64,000 nucleotides of DNA from Chamaecrista fasciculata (lineage: Eukaryota > Streptophyta > Magnoliopsida > Fabales > Fabaceae): the NCBI GenBank assembly GCA_003254925.1, contig QANZ01046144.1, positions 299,413 to 363,412 of the forward strand, in the 5' to 3' direction. This document shows positions 24,129 to 36,856 of this stretch, in pieces; the stretch's first letter is position 1, and every line of letters starts with the position of its first letter. Below the pieces are notes generated by a model, which made no database searches, had not been told where the DNA came from, and saw only the letters and a list, made by a program, of their open reading frames with translations. The position numbers and the translations under genes were made by a program.

Positions 24129-25084
24129 CAGACTATAATAATCATAATAATAATATTCGGTAAATGGTGTTACAAAATATTTGTTGTGTATTTATTTTGT
24201 AGCTTATTGGTTATTGGTTATATTAATATACAAACAAATTTATTGTGAAAAGTGAACTTTTTTTGAATAAAAGAAGATTGTTGATATTTTTTTTTCTTAC
24301 ATGCCAAATGTATGCATGATATTGTCGGTACGAGTACGACCCGAAATTGGATCATTTGACTTGGGATTCTTTAGGGTTCTTTGAATTTAGGAAAATATTA
24401 GCCGTTCAATTTATATTTTTTGATAGGATTTTGACACGTGCTGAGCAATTTAAATGAAACGTTGCGTTTTAATGATAATTTACGAAGGAAAATCTAATGC
24501 AGAGAAATGCATGACGTGCCAATTATAGAAAATTAGGGTTGATACGACGCATGGTTTGTTATTTTTTTTATGAACACTACCAAAACGTAAAAGATGTTGA
24601 ATAAATTTATGTACATTTATTGTATAAAACCAAAATGAAATCATATTGAAGATTATATGTTACAAAGTTTTAAAATTCATAAGTTACTTACTTTTTCAGG
24701 ATATTAACCAATATTCTAAGAATAATTAGAATTTAAATAATACCATTTTGGTTTTACAGCATTTCCCCACTTGAAACGAAATCTCAAGGATTCGGAAACG
24801 CGTAGTGAAAACATGGAAATAAAACCGAGAATCAAAACCATTAAATATTTTTAATCTTAGAATAAATTAGTAGTATATTCCTTTAAAGATGATAAAAAAA
24901 AGTTCAATTTAAACATCAAAAGATAAAATTGTAAAACTCAATCTTTTAAATGTCCAATCACAAGAAATTTAATTCTTTTATTAAATGATAATAATTAAAA
25001 CTTAATGACAAATCTAATGTAATTCAAAATATTGCTAGTATTGTAGGTAATACCTAATACTAGAAAAAAGATTCGAATAGGTCC
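24129..25084. other. Intergenic, AT-rich, upstream of the MUSTANG-type promoter
   Basis: No gene or repeat recognised before the LINE remnant at 25085. Confidence 0.4.
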
Positions 25085-25432
25085 GTTGTTTGACTTACTG
25101 TGCTTCTGGATATGGATGCAATTTGGAAGCTGAGGAATGAGTTGATTCGTATGCGTAAACACGTCTCGCTGCAGAAGGCTATTCTCATGACGATTAGATC
25201 TAGAAAGGTTTTTTAGAATGTCTTTGATAGTTTATCTGTTTCTGCTTTTTCTGTTTCGGATGTTGTTGTCTTCTTTTATTGCGTCATCCAGTCATGATGG
25301 GCTAACCATTGGTGCGGGCCACTCGGATGTGGAGCCTCATCAATCTGTACTCCCACTATGTAGCCCAGGGTTCGGGCTCGTCTTTTCTTCACCATTTTTT
25401 ATTATAATAAAAGATATCTAATATTAAAAAAA
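25085..25432 (+). mobile_element. 3' end remnant of a LINE retrotransposon
   Basis: A short frame reads LDMDAIWKLRNELIRMRKHV, typical of the C-terminal RNase H-like part of plant LINE polymerases, then stops at about 25216. It is followed by a moderately GC-rich 3' tail ending TAATAAAAGATATC and an A-rich tract. Everything upstream is lost. It is 5'-truncated, as most LINE copies are. Confidence 0.45.
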
Positions 25433-25782
25433 ATTATATTTATCATTTGGGAGAAATATATGAGACTATTTACAGAGGTTGAGAGGAATGTTGAGAATGT
25501 AGTAGGAAGTAGGAACAAAACTCAATTAGAAACCAAAAGATACAAGTTTGATTGCCTGCCTTGCCTACAAATTACAATGTCATGTCACTCTAATTAGTAA
25601 TTACACACTCAGATTAGCATTCCATGGGATAACAGTCCTAAATGGATGCATAATCTCTGGTTTTTCTTTTTAACTTCAGAGACAGTGACACCACTTCTTC
25701 AAGCTAATGGACTCCAATGATATGAAAAATCACTATCAGAGTCTTTGGCAAGTTTGATATCAATTTCAAAATAATACAATAT

Positions 25783-25807
25783 ATCATCATCATCATCATC
25801 ATCATCA
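25783..25807. repeat. (ATC)n microsatellite
   Basis: Eight ATC units upstream of a C-rich tail, downstream of the nucleotidase stop codon (25917), so probably in its 3' UTR or just past it. Confidence 0.7.
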
Positions 25808-25916
25808 CAGCATCATATGGTTACAACTTACAATCAGACAAGGCATTTGTTTCATTTGTCAACAGAAGATTTTTATTTCTTCTATTTACCTTTTTCTTTG
25901 CCTCCTCCATTCTCAC

Positions 25917-28900
25917 CTAGGATGAAGATCCATTAAATTGAGAAGAATAGTTGGTGTAGGAATCGTGTGCAAGGTTCTGCAGACGAGAAAAAAAAATTGA
26001 ATAAGCCGGTTCGAAACCCAGTTTGTAACCTAAAGCTTCATTCTTTTTTGGAAGATTCAATGGCGAAGTAAAGTTGATGATCTAAATACCTGTTCTTGTG
26101 AGCGGAAATACATGAAGGGTGTATAATTTAGAAAATTTGACACCCTAGATGTATAAATATCAGCATACCTGCAAAAATAATAACAAATAGAATATAATTA
26201 AATAAATAAACAGTTGAGTTATCAAGAAAAGACAAAAGTATTCAAGCACTTACTTTTCAATTTGTCTCATCAGATGGCTTTTATCCCACAGACCAGCACG
26301 TGATAGAAAACCCCACCTTAAGTAGACAGATACAGAAAGTTAATGTCATTAGCATGTAGTGAATGACTGAGAAACATGGCAAGCAGCATTCAATTTAAAT
26401 TACCAAGACAAAGATTACTGAGGCAATCTATATTTTTAAAGTTTCCTATTCGGATATGTGAAAATTATAAAAAATAGTTTGAGAGTATCCACACCCCTGG
26501 GACCACAGAAAGGGTGATAACCATAAGCAACCAAGAAAAGCTGTGTTGCACAGAGTCAGTAATAGAGATGTTTCATCTTTGGTTTATTTGGTAAAAATGA
26601 AAAAGGCCATTCAAATACTGGACACATGGATTGAGCACAAATTTGTTAATATAGTCGGCCACAGGGCAGAAATCGATGAAGCAGATGCAAATTGAATAAA
26701 ATATAGATTTCTAAATCAATTACTATATACAGTGAGCTTACCTTTTATTGAAGTGCTCCCCATCTGCGTCCAGCATTGGAGCAATTTTCTCATCTAGTCT
26801 TTGCATTACAATAAGTAGCTTTTGCATGCTTTCAGTGAGGTTTTCATCATCCAAATTAGTTGCAGCAAGTGTCTTCAAGTACACAGAAAACAATACATTC
26901 AAAACTTAAGTACGCCAAAGACCATATCGGCATCCTTGAACCTTTTTTTTTTCTTTTAATATTAAACTTACTTGGCTGGGTTAAAATTTATAACACAATA
27001 GCTTTTGGCACACACAATGACTAAATTGAGAACTTCGCAATAAGACGAGGTCAAACTTGGGATGTGAGGTGCACAATGTTCTGAGTTATCTTCAGAACAA
27101 GAAAGAAAAAGAATCCGAAAGAAACTAACATTGTAAGAACTCGACGAGTTCACTTACTGCCACTGGTATGTAGTGAGGAGATTAATGGCTACATTGGGTT
27201 ATTATATTTAGCTTCAGGATGTTAAGGGAAATTGAATGAGGAAAACAAATTAATAGCAGCATCTGGTTTAAAAATGCAAGAAAAACGTCTTAAAAATGCC
27301 ATCTGGTTTAAATTTTTCAACAGTAGCAAATTAAACATGAAGTTTAAAGTATATATAGTTGGGCCCAACTTACTTGAGCAGGACGCGCATTACTTCTCCT
27401 TTGTAGAGCTAGCCTAAGTTGGTTAAAGAGATCCCCTACAATCTCCTTTTGATTTATAAGTTCCACCAACCTTGCTCTATGGCTCTGGCTATGAATCAAG
27501 GCACTATACTGCATTTTAACAATTTTATGAAGCATAAGGTTATCCCATAGTTGGAAACTAAGTCAAGGCACAACAATGAAATCTGATAATTGATAACTCT
27601 GAATCAGGATTCAGGATAGCTCAGAATTTGTAAATTTGTTCTGATGTTGACTACTAATAAGTAAACAATGTTAATCAATTTTGTCTTCTTCCTTCATATA
27701 GAAAGAGTATGAAACAAAAACTGATTGTACTAAGAACTAACCTCCTCCTCCAGTTCTCGACAAATTAATGCTGTTCGCCATCGTAAATGGACCTTGGATT
27801 GACTGACATCTGTATAAATATGGTCGCCAACATACAATATCTCATCTCCATGGATATTTAAGGATTTTTCAACCATCTGTGCACTCCCCCCAGAGTATAA
27901 ACCCCCTGTAGATGATGGCATAGATAAAACAAGGTAAAACTAGCCAGATAATGTAAGAATAGCCAACAAATAGCAGAAGCACATAAGAGATAAGACAGAT
28001 GCAAATCCATATTAACAAGTAAAATTACCAGCACAGTTCCACTCAGTGACAGACATCATGTCAATGTTTAAACCAATAACTATATATTATCTTTGACCTT
28101 TAAGCTATAGAAGTAGAAAGATAATTACCAGTTTCGGCCTTAAAGCATGGCCGCATCAGACCCTCGCCTGTCACCACTTCATACATGGGGTGTGACATTT
28201 GAAAGAATTCTGGTTTCCTTGCTGAAACAATTACCTATGCATGAATAGAATTTACATCCATTAGTGCAAGATCAATTTTGCAATACAATGAGGTTGTTGG
28301 TTTAAGGCAAGATAATACATAGGATGTTGGCTATTTTTCTTTCCTCCAATATAAGAGGGCATTTTATTTTGCTTAATTTTCTTCAAGAATAAATATACAA
28401 CTTACAATGTCAAATAGATCTCGCCAACCCATATCATTTGGAAGGAATCTATTAAAGGAATGCCGCATCATTTTGTCTGTATAAATATAGTCTGAGTTGG
28501 TAATAAGCAGAAGTTTTTTACCAGCCTGTTTCATGAAGATATCCAAGTAAGAAGTAGAAGATTATCACTTGCTATTTCAGAAAACAAATTACAGGTCATA
28601 CCTCCTTTTGATCCAAAAGTGCCAAAGGTAATTCAGGATCAGGCTCCACAAACTGTTCAGGCTTAGACATAATTTCACTCTGTACAAAAGCCATAAGCCA
28701 GTTGGTATCAATACACTATAGACTTAATACATATAACCAGATTCAGATAACATGAATTTCTTCACCTTAAGGCGACCTTCAACATGTGCCCTGAATAGAG
28801 CTTTTCCAACAGCCTGAAAGTCACACCAATATTAAAGAAAAGAACACTTCAAATGAAACATACTGTCTTGGAAGTATTTACAACATGTTACCTTATAAAG

Positions 28901-31900
28901 GCCTTTATAATCAAGTAGACCAAGATCTGGTGAAATAGCCCCATCATCCAATCTGTCAACCATCTGAAAGGAATATATGTTATTAATAATGGCAACAAAG
29001 CTGCATTAGAATCAAAAGGAAACAGCCTTTATAAATTAGGTGAAAAACAAAGGTGCTATTGTCTTGGACAAAATAGAGTCAGAGGAAGCAATATAGCTCA
29101 CAATAACTGACTCATTTAAACTTCAGAACATAGTATTTCTCAACACTAACCTCTTGAAAAAAACATGACTTTTCAAAACCTATATGAATATGATCCCCAG
29201 TGAGTCAATGAAGGGACTTGCCACTTTCATGACTTTCCACTTACCTCGTTAGGGCTCCTAACATGGCTAGCAATGCTCAAATTTGAGATAGCAACACAAC
29301 TCATTACACATAGACGAAACCAAAAGGTGCACAAAAAAGTTAAGATATGAATCCTACCGAAAAGTAAACATCTTATCAGAATATAGTTAGTCACGGAAGT
29401 TTAATGGTTGTCAACAACAGTAGCAACTCACCTGCATGTAAGCCACAGCTTCTGACACAGAGAACAGTGTATTCAGAAACTCCCATCGACTCTGCTTCAG
29501 GTCCACCAGTTCCCTCCCATACATCTCACTTCCATGCATACACAATTAACAAGCACTACAAAAGCTATTACTACAGTTTGTGATAAACAGTATCCACTAA
29601 GTTATCAAAAAGCACATAACTACATATATATAACACATAGGCTCCATTTTAAAACAATCTATCAGGCAACAGTAGATGAAAGTGTAGGTGCATAGTGATG
29701 CACAAATCCAGCAATCCAGGTTTGTTTCAGATGATGGAATACTCCTGGACAGAACCCAAGGTACAATACTTGCCAAATTCTTGTTGCGGCCAACTAAACC
29801 AAATCACTAATTGAATCAACATTCATTATTCATTAATAGCAAATGCTTAAGCATTCCATTGGAAATGATCTTGCTTGAATGAATGCATTATAACACAAAA
29901 ATTATGTCGCATAACTTGTTGATATAACAAATAAGCAAGAAGTCCCCCGCATGGATTTCCATTATCAACAAAATCACAGGGTCCAATGCTTACCTCACAG
30001 CTCGAGTAGATAACATTTTGGTCCCATGCATTGCTCTCTTTATGTAACCAAATCGATCAGCTTTAACCAGATTTCCTCTCTCTTTGTCTATGACAAGACC
30101 TCTAATAACCTGAAAATTTATTGGAATGCATAGCTCACTCAGACAGGCATGAGATAATACTAATTCAATAAAAATGCCAAATTCCTTAATGCCTTAAGCT
30201 TGCCAGGGAGAATATGTTACCAGATCTGGATCAAAGGCAAGACCATCAACCGGGTAACCCATATTCTTAAGGTTTTCCATACAGTAGTCATATGCACGTC
30301 CTTCCCAAGCCTGTCAGAGTGCAGATCCATATAAAAAATTCCACTCACTTGAATAGAGAGATTCAGATAAGCCTACAGTTCAGGAGAATATTAAAAGACA
30401 AAAAAATTCTCTTCAATACTTATATGATCCTATGATCTGAAGTCTTCACTGAAAATTTACAAGTAGAGTAGTAAAGACTTTTGGCACAAATAGGGGGCCA
30501 AAGAACTACAAACCTTGCCAATGTTACATAACTTGTAACAATAAAATAAAACTGTTCTAATGGTCCATCAGCATCAACCTATGCCAAAATTACAAAGATC
30601 TTAAACTTATTTGTTTATATATATATTACTGATGAAGATTGTACAAATGATAAATTCTCAGGCCTAGCAGCTGAAATCTCAATGATTTACACAAACTATA
30701 TAATGTTTTAAAAAATGAAACTTGTATTTACCATCACATTGTAATGCATTAAGGTGTAATCCATATCGTATCCGATGGCACTGATTGACCTTAGGTTCAA
30801 TGTACGGCTACAAAATATTCCTCGAGGTGAATTTCTAGATGATGAAGGGCTCTGCATGAGGAAATAAAACATTGTTATCAATATCACATGGTCAATAGTC
30901 AAACCAAGCCTACTGCCGAAAAGAACAAAATCACCATGGCAGTCCTAGACAACAACTAGATGAAGAAAATATCTAGCAGTGGAGGAAAGGTACAAATCCT
31001 TGAAAGAATGCATCACAACATCACATTAATCAGAAAAGACTCAGTACAAATTTTTCACTGACACTCTCCACTAATCAAATATAGATGTACAAATTTTATA
31101 TATAAGTTATCTATCTACAGCTTTGTTGAAAAAGAAGATGCTGATACTAATGCATATAAGCATTGAAGCCACGATTGTGGTATATATTAAATATGTTCAA
31201 TCATGAGTTAACAACATAGATAACAGGGAAGGCAACTTCTGATAAACGCAAACCAAAATATAAGCAACTAGAGAAGGGGCAAGTAAGCAAATGAAGTAGG
31301 TCTACTGCACCGGAATACCCAAGTCTCTTAGTAATTCTTCGGCTTCTTTAGCCTCTGTTCTGGCAACTTCCTCAATTGGACCTTCCATTGTAGCATGACC
31401 ATCAATTCCTACATGGGAACAAAGTTTACAATGTTATCTACATCTCAGCAACAACAAGAAAATGACAACCAAATAGATGTATTACAAACAAGTTAATAAT
31501 TAAAGACAACAGAAATCACACCTATCCAAGCCGGTACCATGAAGTAAGTACATGAAGAAATAAGGAGTAATATTAGGAGAAACAACAATGGGTCCATCAT
31601 AAATTCATAATACAGTGGAATTTCTGCATGTGTTCAAAAGGTTACAAAATGAAGCCAAGAAGACATGAGGGTGCACTAATACACATTCTTTCTCGACACC
31701 AGTACAACATAACATTGCAGGTTAAGCCTAAAAAAGAAGCTAATTGCTACTAAATCTGAAAGAACACACAAGCTTCAAAGACACCCTTCAAAGAACAGAA
31801 AGAAATGCACAAAATTAGGCTACGAAATTAAAAGGCAATTAATTGGGCGTGTGACAAACAGGGAAAGAAAAGTACCAAAAGCCTCGAGATGCTCGAACTT

Positions 31901-32281
31901 GACATTCAAATCCCCCTTGGTGCTCTGTCCAAGATAGTCGACGTCGTATTTGTTGGGCGGCGTCACTGAGAAAACATCGCCGCCGACGGACTTGGAGCCG
32001 ACGCTGCAGCGGCAAACGGTTGAAACTCTGTTGGTTTTTGCGGCGGCGATGATAATCGTCGCGGCGTTTCTGTTGAAGTTGGTGGTGGCCATTGCTGAAG
32101 AGGCCTCTCGGAAGACAGAGAAGCTGCCTAAAACCTCCGTCGCATACATCTCTGCTGCCGGTGACGGTGGAGCTAGGCGGCGATAGTGGCGGAGAAAAGA
32201 CGAGAAGAGAGAAGACGCGCCGCCGGAGAAGGAAGAGAGGGATGGAATTCGAAAAAAATCGAATCTTTGTTTTGGGAACAC
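25917..32281 (-). CDS. HAD-superfamily 5'-nucleotidase (cytosolic purine nucleotidase type), organelle-targeted form
   Basis: Seventeen exons: 32281-31876, 31408-31311, 30851-30732, 30310-30221, 30109-29994, 29528-29432, 28963-28892, 28813-28766, 28679-28602, 28525-28406, 28234-28129, 27905-27742, 27508-27374, 26872-26742, 26316-26254, 26168-26090, 25976-25917. They sum to 1983 nt, 660 residues, with every phase matching. HAD motif I is GYDMDYTL (D197, D199), motif II is LLLITNSD (T384), motif III is SARKPEFF (K422) and motif IV is YVGDHIYTD (D478, D483). These are the hallmarks of the IMP/GMP-preferring 5'-nucleotidase family (plant relatives At2g23890 and At5g48960, from memory), which dephosphorylate nucleoside monophosphates. 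The N terminus is rich in Ser, Arg and hydrophobics and lacks acids, so it looks like a plastid or mitochondrial presequence. Internal ATGs (MYATE, MATTN) are alternative starts. Many small introns of 75-450 bases occur; one of about 450 bases separates exons 1 and 2. Confidence 0.95.
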
Positions 32282-32397
32282 TGAAAGTGAGAGAGAGGGA
32301 GGGAGAATTCTTGATTTGTGGTTGCAAAATCTATGGCTTTGTCATTGTCTCGTGCTGATTTAATCATGTTTTTCAATATTCTTTTTCGTTTTCTTTT

Positions 32398-32932
32398 GGT
32401 CAAAGTCTCGTTTTCGTCCTCCAACTATTGTATAAGATTCATTTTTGTCATAAAATTATTTTTTGTTCTGTTTTAGTCTTCAAACTTTCACATTTTTTCC
32501 ATTTTGATCCCAAAATGTGATTTCGTCTAATTTTTACTGCTACTTATAACCTGGACAATTAAAATGTATTATTTCTCACTTATAAGTTTCATAATAAATG
32601 AGTTCATAAAGAGATAAAAAAATTTATTTTTAATCACAAATTAGATATAAATAAATAGTTGGTGTTTCTTCTAAATAATGAAAATCTTTCTTTCAAAAGT
32701 GATTTTTTTTTCTTTTTTTCGTCAATTCACTTATTGATTATTATGACACATATAAGAGAATTGATTCATCTCAACTATCCAAGTTAAAAATAATTGTAGA
32801 AACCGAAATCACATTTTAGGGATCAAAACAAAACAAATATGAAAATTTGAGAACCATAATAGAATAAAAAATAGTTTTAGGATCAAAATAGAACTAACCT
32901 TATAATTTGAGGATCAAAATGACTATTTGACC
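32398..32932. mobile_element. Foldback MITE upstream of the 5'-nucleotidase gene
   Basis: Long imperfect terminal inverted repeats: the left end starts GGTCAAAGTCTCG and the right end closes with CTATTTGACC. The arms share the TTTTTGTC/TTGAGGACC type words over about 130 bases. The flanks TTTTCTTTT and TTTTCCTTT are a possible 9-bp duplication with one mismatch. The element begins about 117 bases before the first ATG of the gene to its left, so it must lie in or at the edge of its promoter. A related element is nested inside the one at 7009-8057. Confidence 0.7.
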
Positions 32933-33090
32933 TTTTCCTTTTTTACACACTCACGTAAATACAAATTCATATTTATGTTTATGATTTATATATATGATTT
33001 ATCTTATAATGCCTTTTAATTGGCATTTTTTATGGCCCAAACTAAGTGGAATTTAATTAAGACGAATAAAGAAAGTAAAAGAAAAATAAA

Positions 33091-33489
33091 TGGTAAATTA
33101 CACTTTGGTACCCTGTGGTTTGAAACTTGACACTTTGGTACCCTGTGGTATTCTCCTTTAATACTTTGGTACCCTTTGGAGCTATTTTGTAATTTTAACC
33201 ATAATAAATTTTGCAAAAATTACATATTGACCCCTAAATTTTTTTAAAGTTTTCATTTTAGTCCCTAGATAATATGTATCTAGGGACCTATTTGTAATTT
33301 TTTAAAAACTTTTTGGGGTCAATATGTAATTTTTGCAAAATTTATCATGGTTAAAATTACAAAATAACTCCAAAGGGTACCAAAGTGTTAATGGAGAATA
33401 CCACAGGGTACCAAAGTGTCAAGTTTCAAACCACAGGGTACCAAAGTGAAATAGGGTCAAACCACAGGGTACCAAAGTGTAATTTACCC
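33091..33489. mobile_element. Palindromic MULE-type MITE (TACCAAAGTG family), 9-bp target duplication
   Basis: The whole 399-bp element is a near-perfect inverted repeat built around ACTTTGGTACCC words on the left and GGGTACCAAAGTG words on the right. It starts (T)GGTAAATTACAC and ends GTGTAATTTACCC. Both flanks read AAAAATAAA (33082-33090 and 33490-33498), an exact 9-bp duplication as made by Mutator-type transposases. It has no coding capacity. Related copies lie at 12837, 45196 and, partly, 482-572. Confidence 0.85.
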
Positions 33490-36400
33490 AAAAATAAAAT
33501 CATTTACATTAAATGTTTTATTTATTATTTATTAAAAAAATAAAATCCTTTACATTAAATGCTGGATTTATTTTTCTTTAAAGACTTAACTAATTTTACT
33601 AAATTTACTTGCCTGTGGATCTTTTGCTATACGGCCTATGTGTTGTACCGCAGGTGACCAATGATAATGTGCCACTTATATATCGTACAACACACAGGTT
33701 GTACGATTGACAGATTGAGGATCCTCTTCCAATTTACTTTGACTCAATTAATTAGTTTTATAAACTCAAATTAATATTCTAATAAAAATCAGATTAATAT
33801 TTTTTTAATTATTTTAATAATAATATAATCCAAGGCCTTAATCAACTTTTATTTTTTTGATCAAAATAAATAAATTTAAAGTGTCCATTTATTTAAATTG
33901 GATTAATAAAAATGTCCTAAAACTATTTTTTATTCTTGTCCATTAATTAAAAAGATGTCCATTTATTTAACAGATACTTTAAATTGGACATTTTTTTAAA
34001 GTAAATTGGATAACTTGTTATTTTAGCTCATACTCTTATTATTAGTATAAGTTTCTTTTTTTTTTTCATCGATGAAAACGAGAGTGATGACACTTGAATG
34101 AAAATGAGAGTTTGCAGAATATTGACGTGAGTAACACCTCAATAAAAGAGACAGGAAGATGTTTGGGAAGAATTCTACAATCTAAAATCCATAAGTACAA
34201 AAGAGATATGGGCCTTAAAAAATAAAGGCTCCAAATAAAGCCCAACTCATACAAAAACTCCATAAGGATTAAGGCCCTATCTTGCTTTTGTTTCTAGTAT
34301 CACACAAGAAAGAAACTTGTCAATTATCATGGCTTGCTCATATTACTTTCTTCTACGTGAAACTGAAATTCAGAAGTAAATGCTTTCATCAAACTATGTC
34401 AGCTTGACCAGAAAAAAAAAAGCTTTGGGAAGTTAAGATGCAAAGACAAACTTGAAAATCTATAGATTCTAATTCAGTTGACATTTGACAATGTAAGCTG
34501 AGCATGTAAGAAGGACTTCGAGTTCAATTATCACAAATACTTTCCAAAAGTCAAGATTGTTGTTGCCATTAAACCATGTCTCTTCACTTTATTGCACTAA
34601 CTTAATTGGAATATACTACTGATTTTCCTTGCTCAACATAAGTATCAGAAAGGCATAAAAAGTAGAATAATAAAGACAATATTGGTTGTAGAAGCAAACA
34701 AAACATAGAGCCAAAAGGAAACAACTTCTGACTTTTGTTATGTCAGAATCCTGAATTAAAAATTAATCATTACCTTGCGTCATATTATGGGACCTCAGTC
34801 TCTCTGTAATGTTGTGATTTATATACTAATAAGATTATGTGACTATTAAGGGTGCACTTAGGAGCTATTGCTTTCAGTTCCCAAACTTACTTTGTCTTTG
34901 TCTAGCAAGAACTGTATAATATTTCTTCATTATCCGAGTTCCACTTTTTCAAAATGATTTTGAGAAATAAAGTTTTAAATGTCAATGTAGGAAAGTGGGC
35001 TCTTATTAAGATCACTTAACATCAAGACAAAATGAAACAAACAGAGTATCTGAAAGGCATAAGAAAGTATCTACACCTTTGCTTTTGTCATTGATTGCGT
35101 ATTACTATTTCAAGAAGCTATTAAGTATTAATTAACTAATAATTCTTGTAGTCTAGCTTGATGAACTTCCAAGATACAATTCTCCTCTTATTTGAAGATG
35201 TCATCTGTACCTTCAAAATAATAATAAATTGATCAAAGCAATATCATATTAGTTAGTTTTAAAAAAAATACAGCCGCAAAGAAAATTATAATCTTAATCC
35301 CAAATCATGAAGAATTATTATAATGAAAAAGGCTCGCATCTTTTTAGGATGATCCTAGTTAACAAAACATAAACTAAACATGAGTATGTAATGTGGTCCC
35401 TAATTTTCTTAAAACCAACGGAAAAAGACAAATAACAGACCAAGAAAACATGAAACCCAGGGATTAAAATATGATTAGGTCACTCATTAGTTAATGTGTC
35501 CATTCATTAGGATGTAAATCAATCAAGTTGTTTCCATAAACAAAACGGTATCCAGAAGCCAGGCATGTAAGCAGCAAATACAAGATAGAGTGAGGACAAT
35601 TAAAATATGTGGCTTTAACAAAAATTACTTATTTTAATTTTCCTTTTTCTGATATGGGTCTTGGTTTGGAGATTTGGAGATTGATATTGTCTGGAGATGG
35701 AGATGGAGATTGACTTTGTTACTCATTCAGGTTTAGATATGGAAAAGCCCATGTTGGAGACTGGTTATTGGGGTGATTTTCGTTTTTTTTCTTATAGATA
35801 AATGATTTCAAATGTTATTTTACTGATCTTTCTGCAGATACAAATATTGCCAAAATAGAAATGGACCTCTTTTTTATAATTCTAAATTTGAGTCTCAGGA
35901 CGGCAATGTTCAACTCTTTCCTTTTGAAAAGGCTTTCTTTTTTTTTTTCCCTGCAGAATCATCACATTGATTTATGACTTGAAAGTTAAAAAGAGAAGCA
36001 AATATAGTTGTCTGAACCAAGTCATCAAATTTAAGTCAAATATAAACTCACGTATTTAAGAAGTTATAAATTCAGATTTAAAATTTTAAGCTAAATAAGT
36101 TTCACATACACTAATTTCCATTTAAATAGTAATCTTGAAGACTAACTTACCTAACTCACTAACTCCATTAAGTGATGATGAGCTTCATGACTTGTCAATT
36201 ATCATTGATGTATTTAATTATTAAGTAATAATATATTAGTGTTTCTCAGGTGTTCTTTTCTGTTATGTCCTTTATTTAATGTCATGAAAACCAAAGTGGT
36301 TTCTAACTCCCAACTGACATTCTTTTATTTCGGTGTTGCTTGATAATGGTAGTTTGCCATCCTCTGAAGCTGGAAATTGCTTCATCTACCTGAGTTTGCA

Positions 36401-36856
36401 AAGGTTCACTTATCCTCCCTTTTTCTGTTTCTCTGAATATTTATGTCAGCATGTTTTTCTCTACTGTTGAAGAAGATGGTTATGTATCTGGTCAATTATC
36501 TGTTGTATGGTTGAAACTAACTTCTCTGAGAGTTTAAGAAAAAAGTAACTGATCCTCATTGACATTCTTTAGAATTTTTCAGAGCTAAATCAAGAGGGGA
36601 ATTTTCTACCTGTATTCAATAGAGTTTGAACTTCTGTACTCAATCATTTCTTCGAAAAACCTGAAGTGCACAACAAAAGAATATAAAATAGAAAAAATAA
36701 AAAGTGAAAATATAATCACTATCAAATTTTTCAAAGTTTTGAGAACACTGTGTAGAGTGTTTCTGACTTGAATCGACAATGCTTTTCTGCAGCTGCTTTC
36801 AATTAACCAGCACTAGTGGAGGTGTTGGTAAACTATTGAAGTTTATCTCAGTGAAA
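33490..36856. other. Intergenic region between divergent nucleotidase and ABCB genes
   Basis: Shared upstream region of two divergent genes. After the MITE, no repeat of the window's families. The last 500 bases likely hold the ABCB leader and a 5' UTR intron ending at the TTTCTGCAG acceptor near 36793. A 65-codon frame at about 34066 (minus) has no domain. Confidence 0.4.

Noticed and set aside
36779..36856. In-frame ATG upstream of the ABCB start
   Set aside because: The ATG is directly before a CTGCAG acceptor-like site and adds a Cys-rich stretch not typical of the family.
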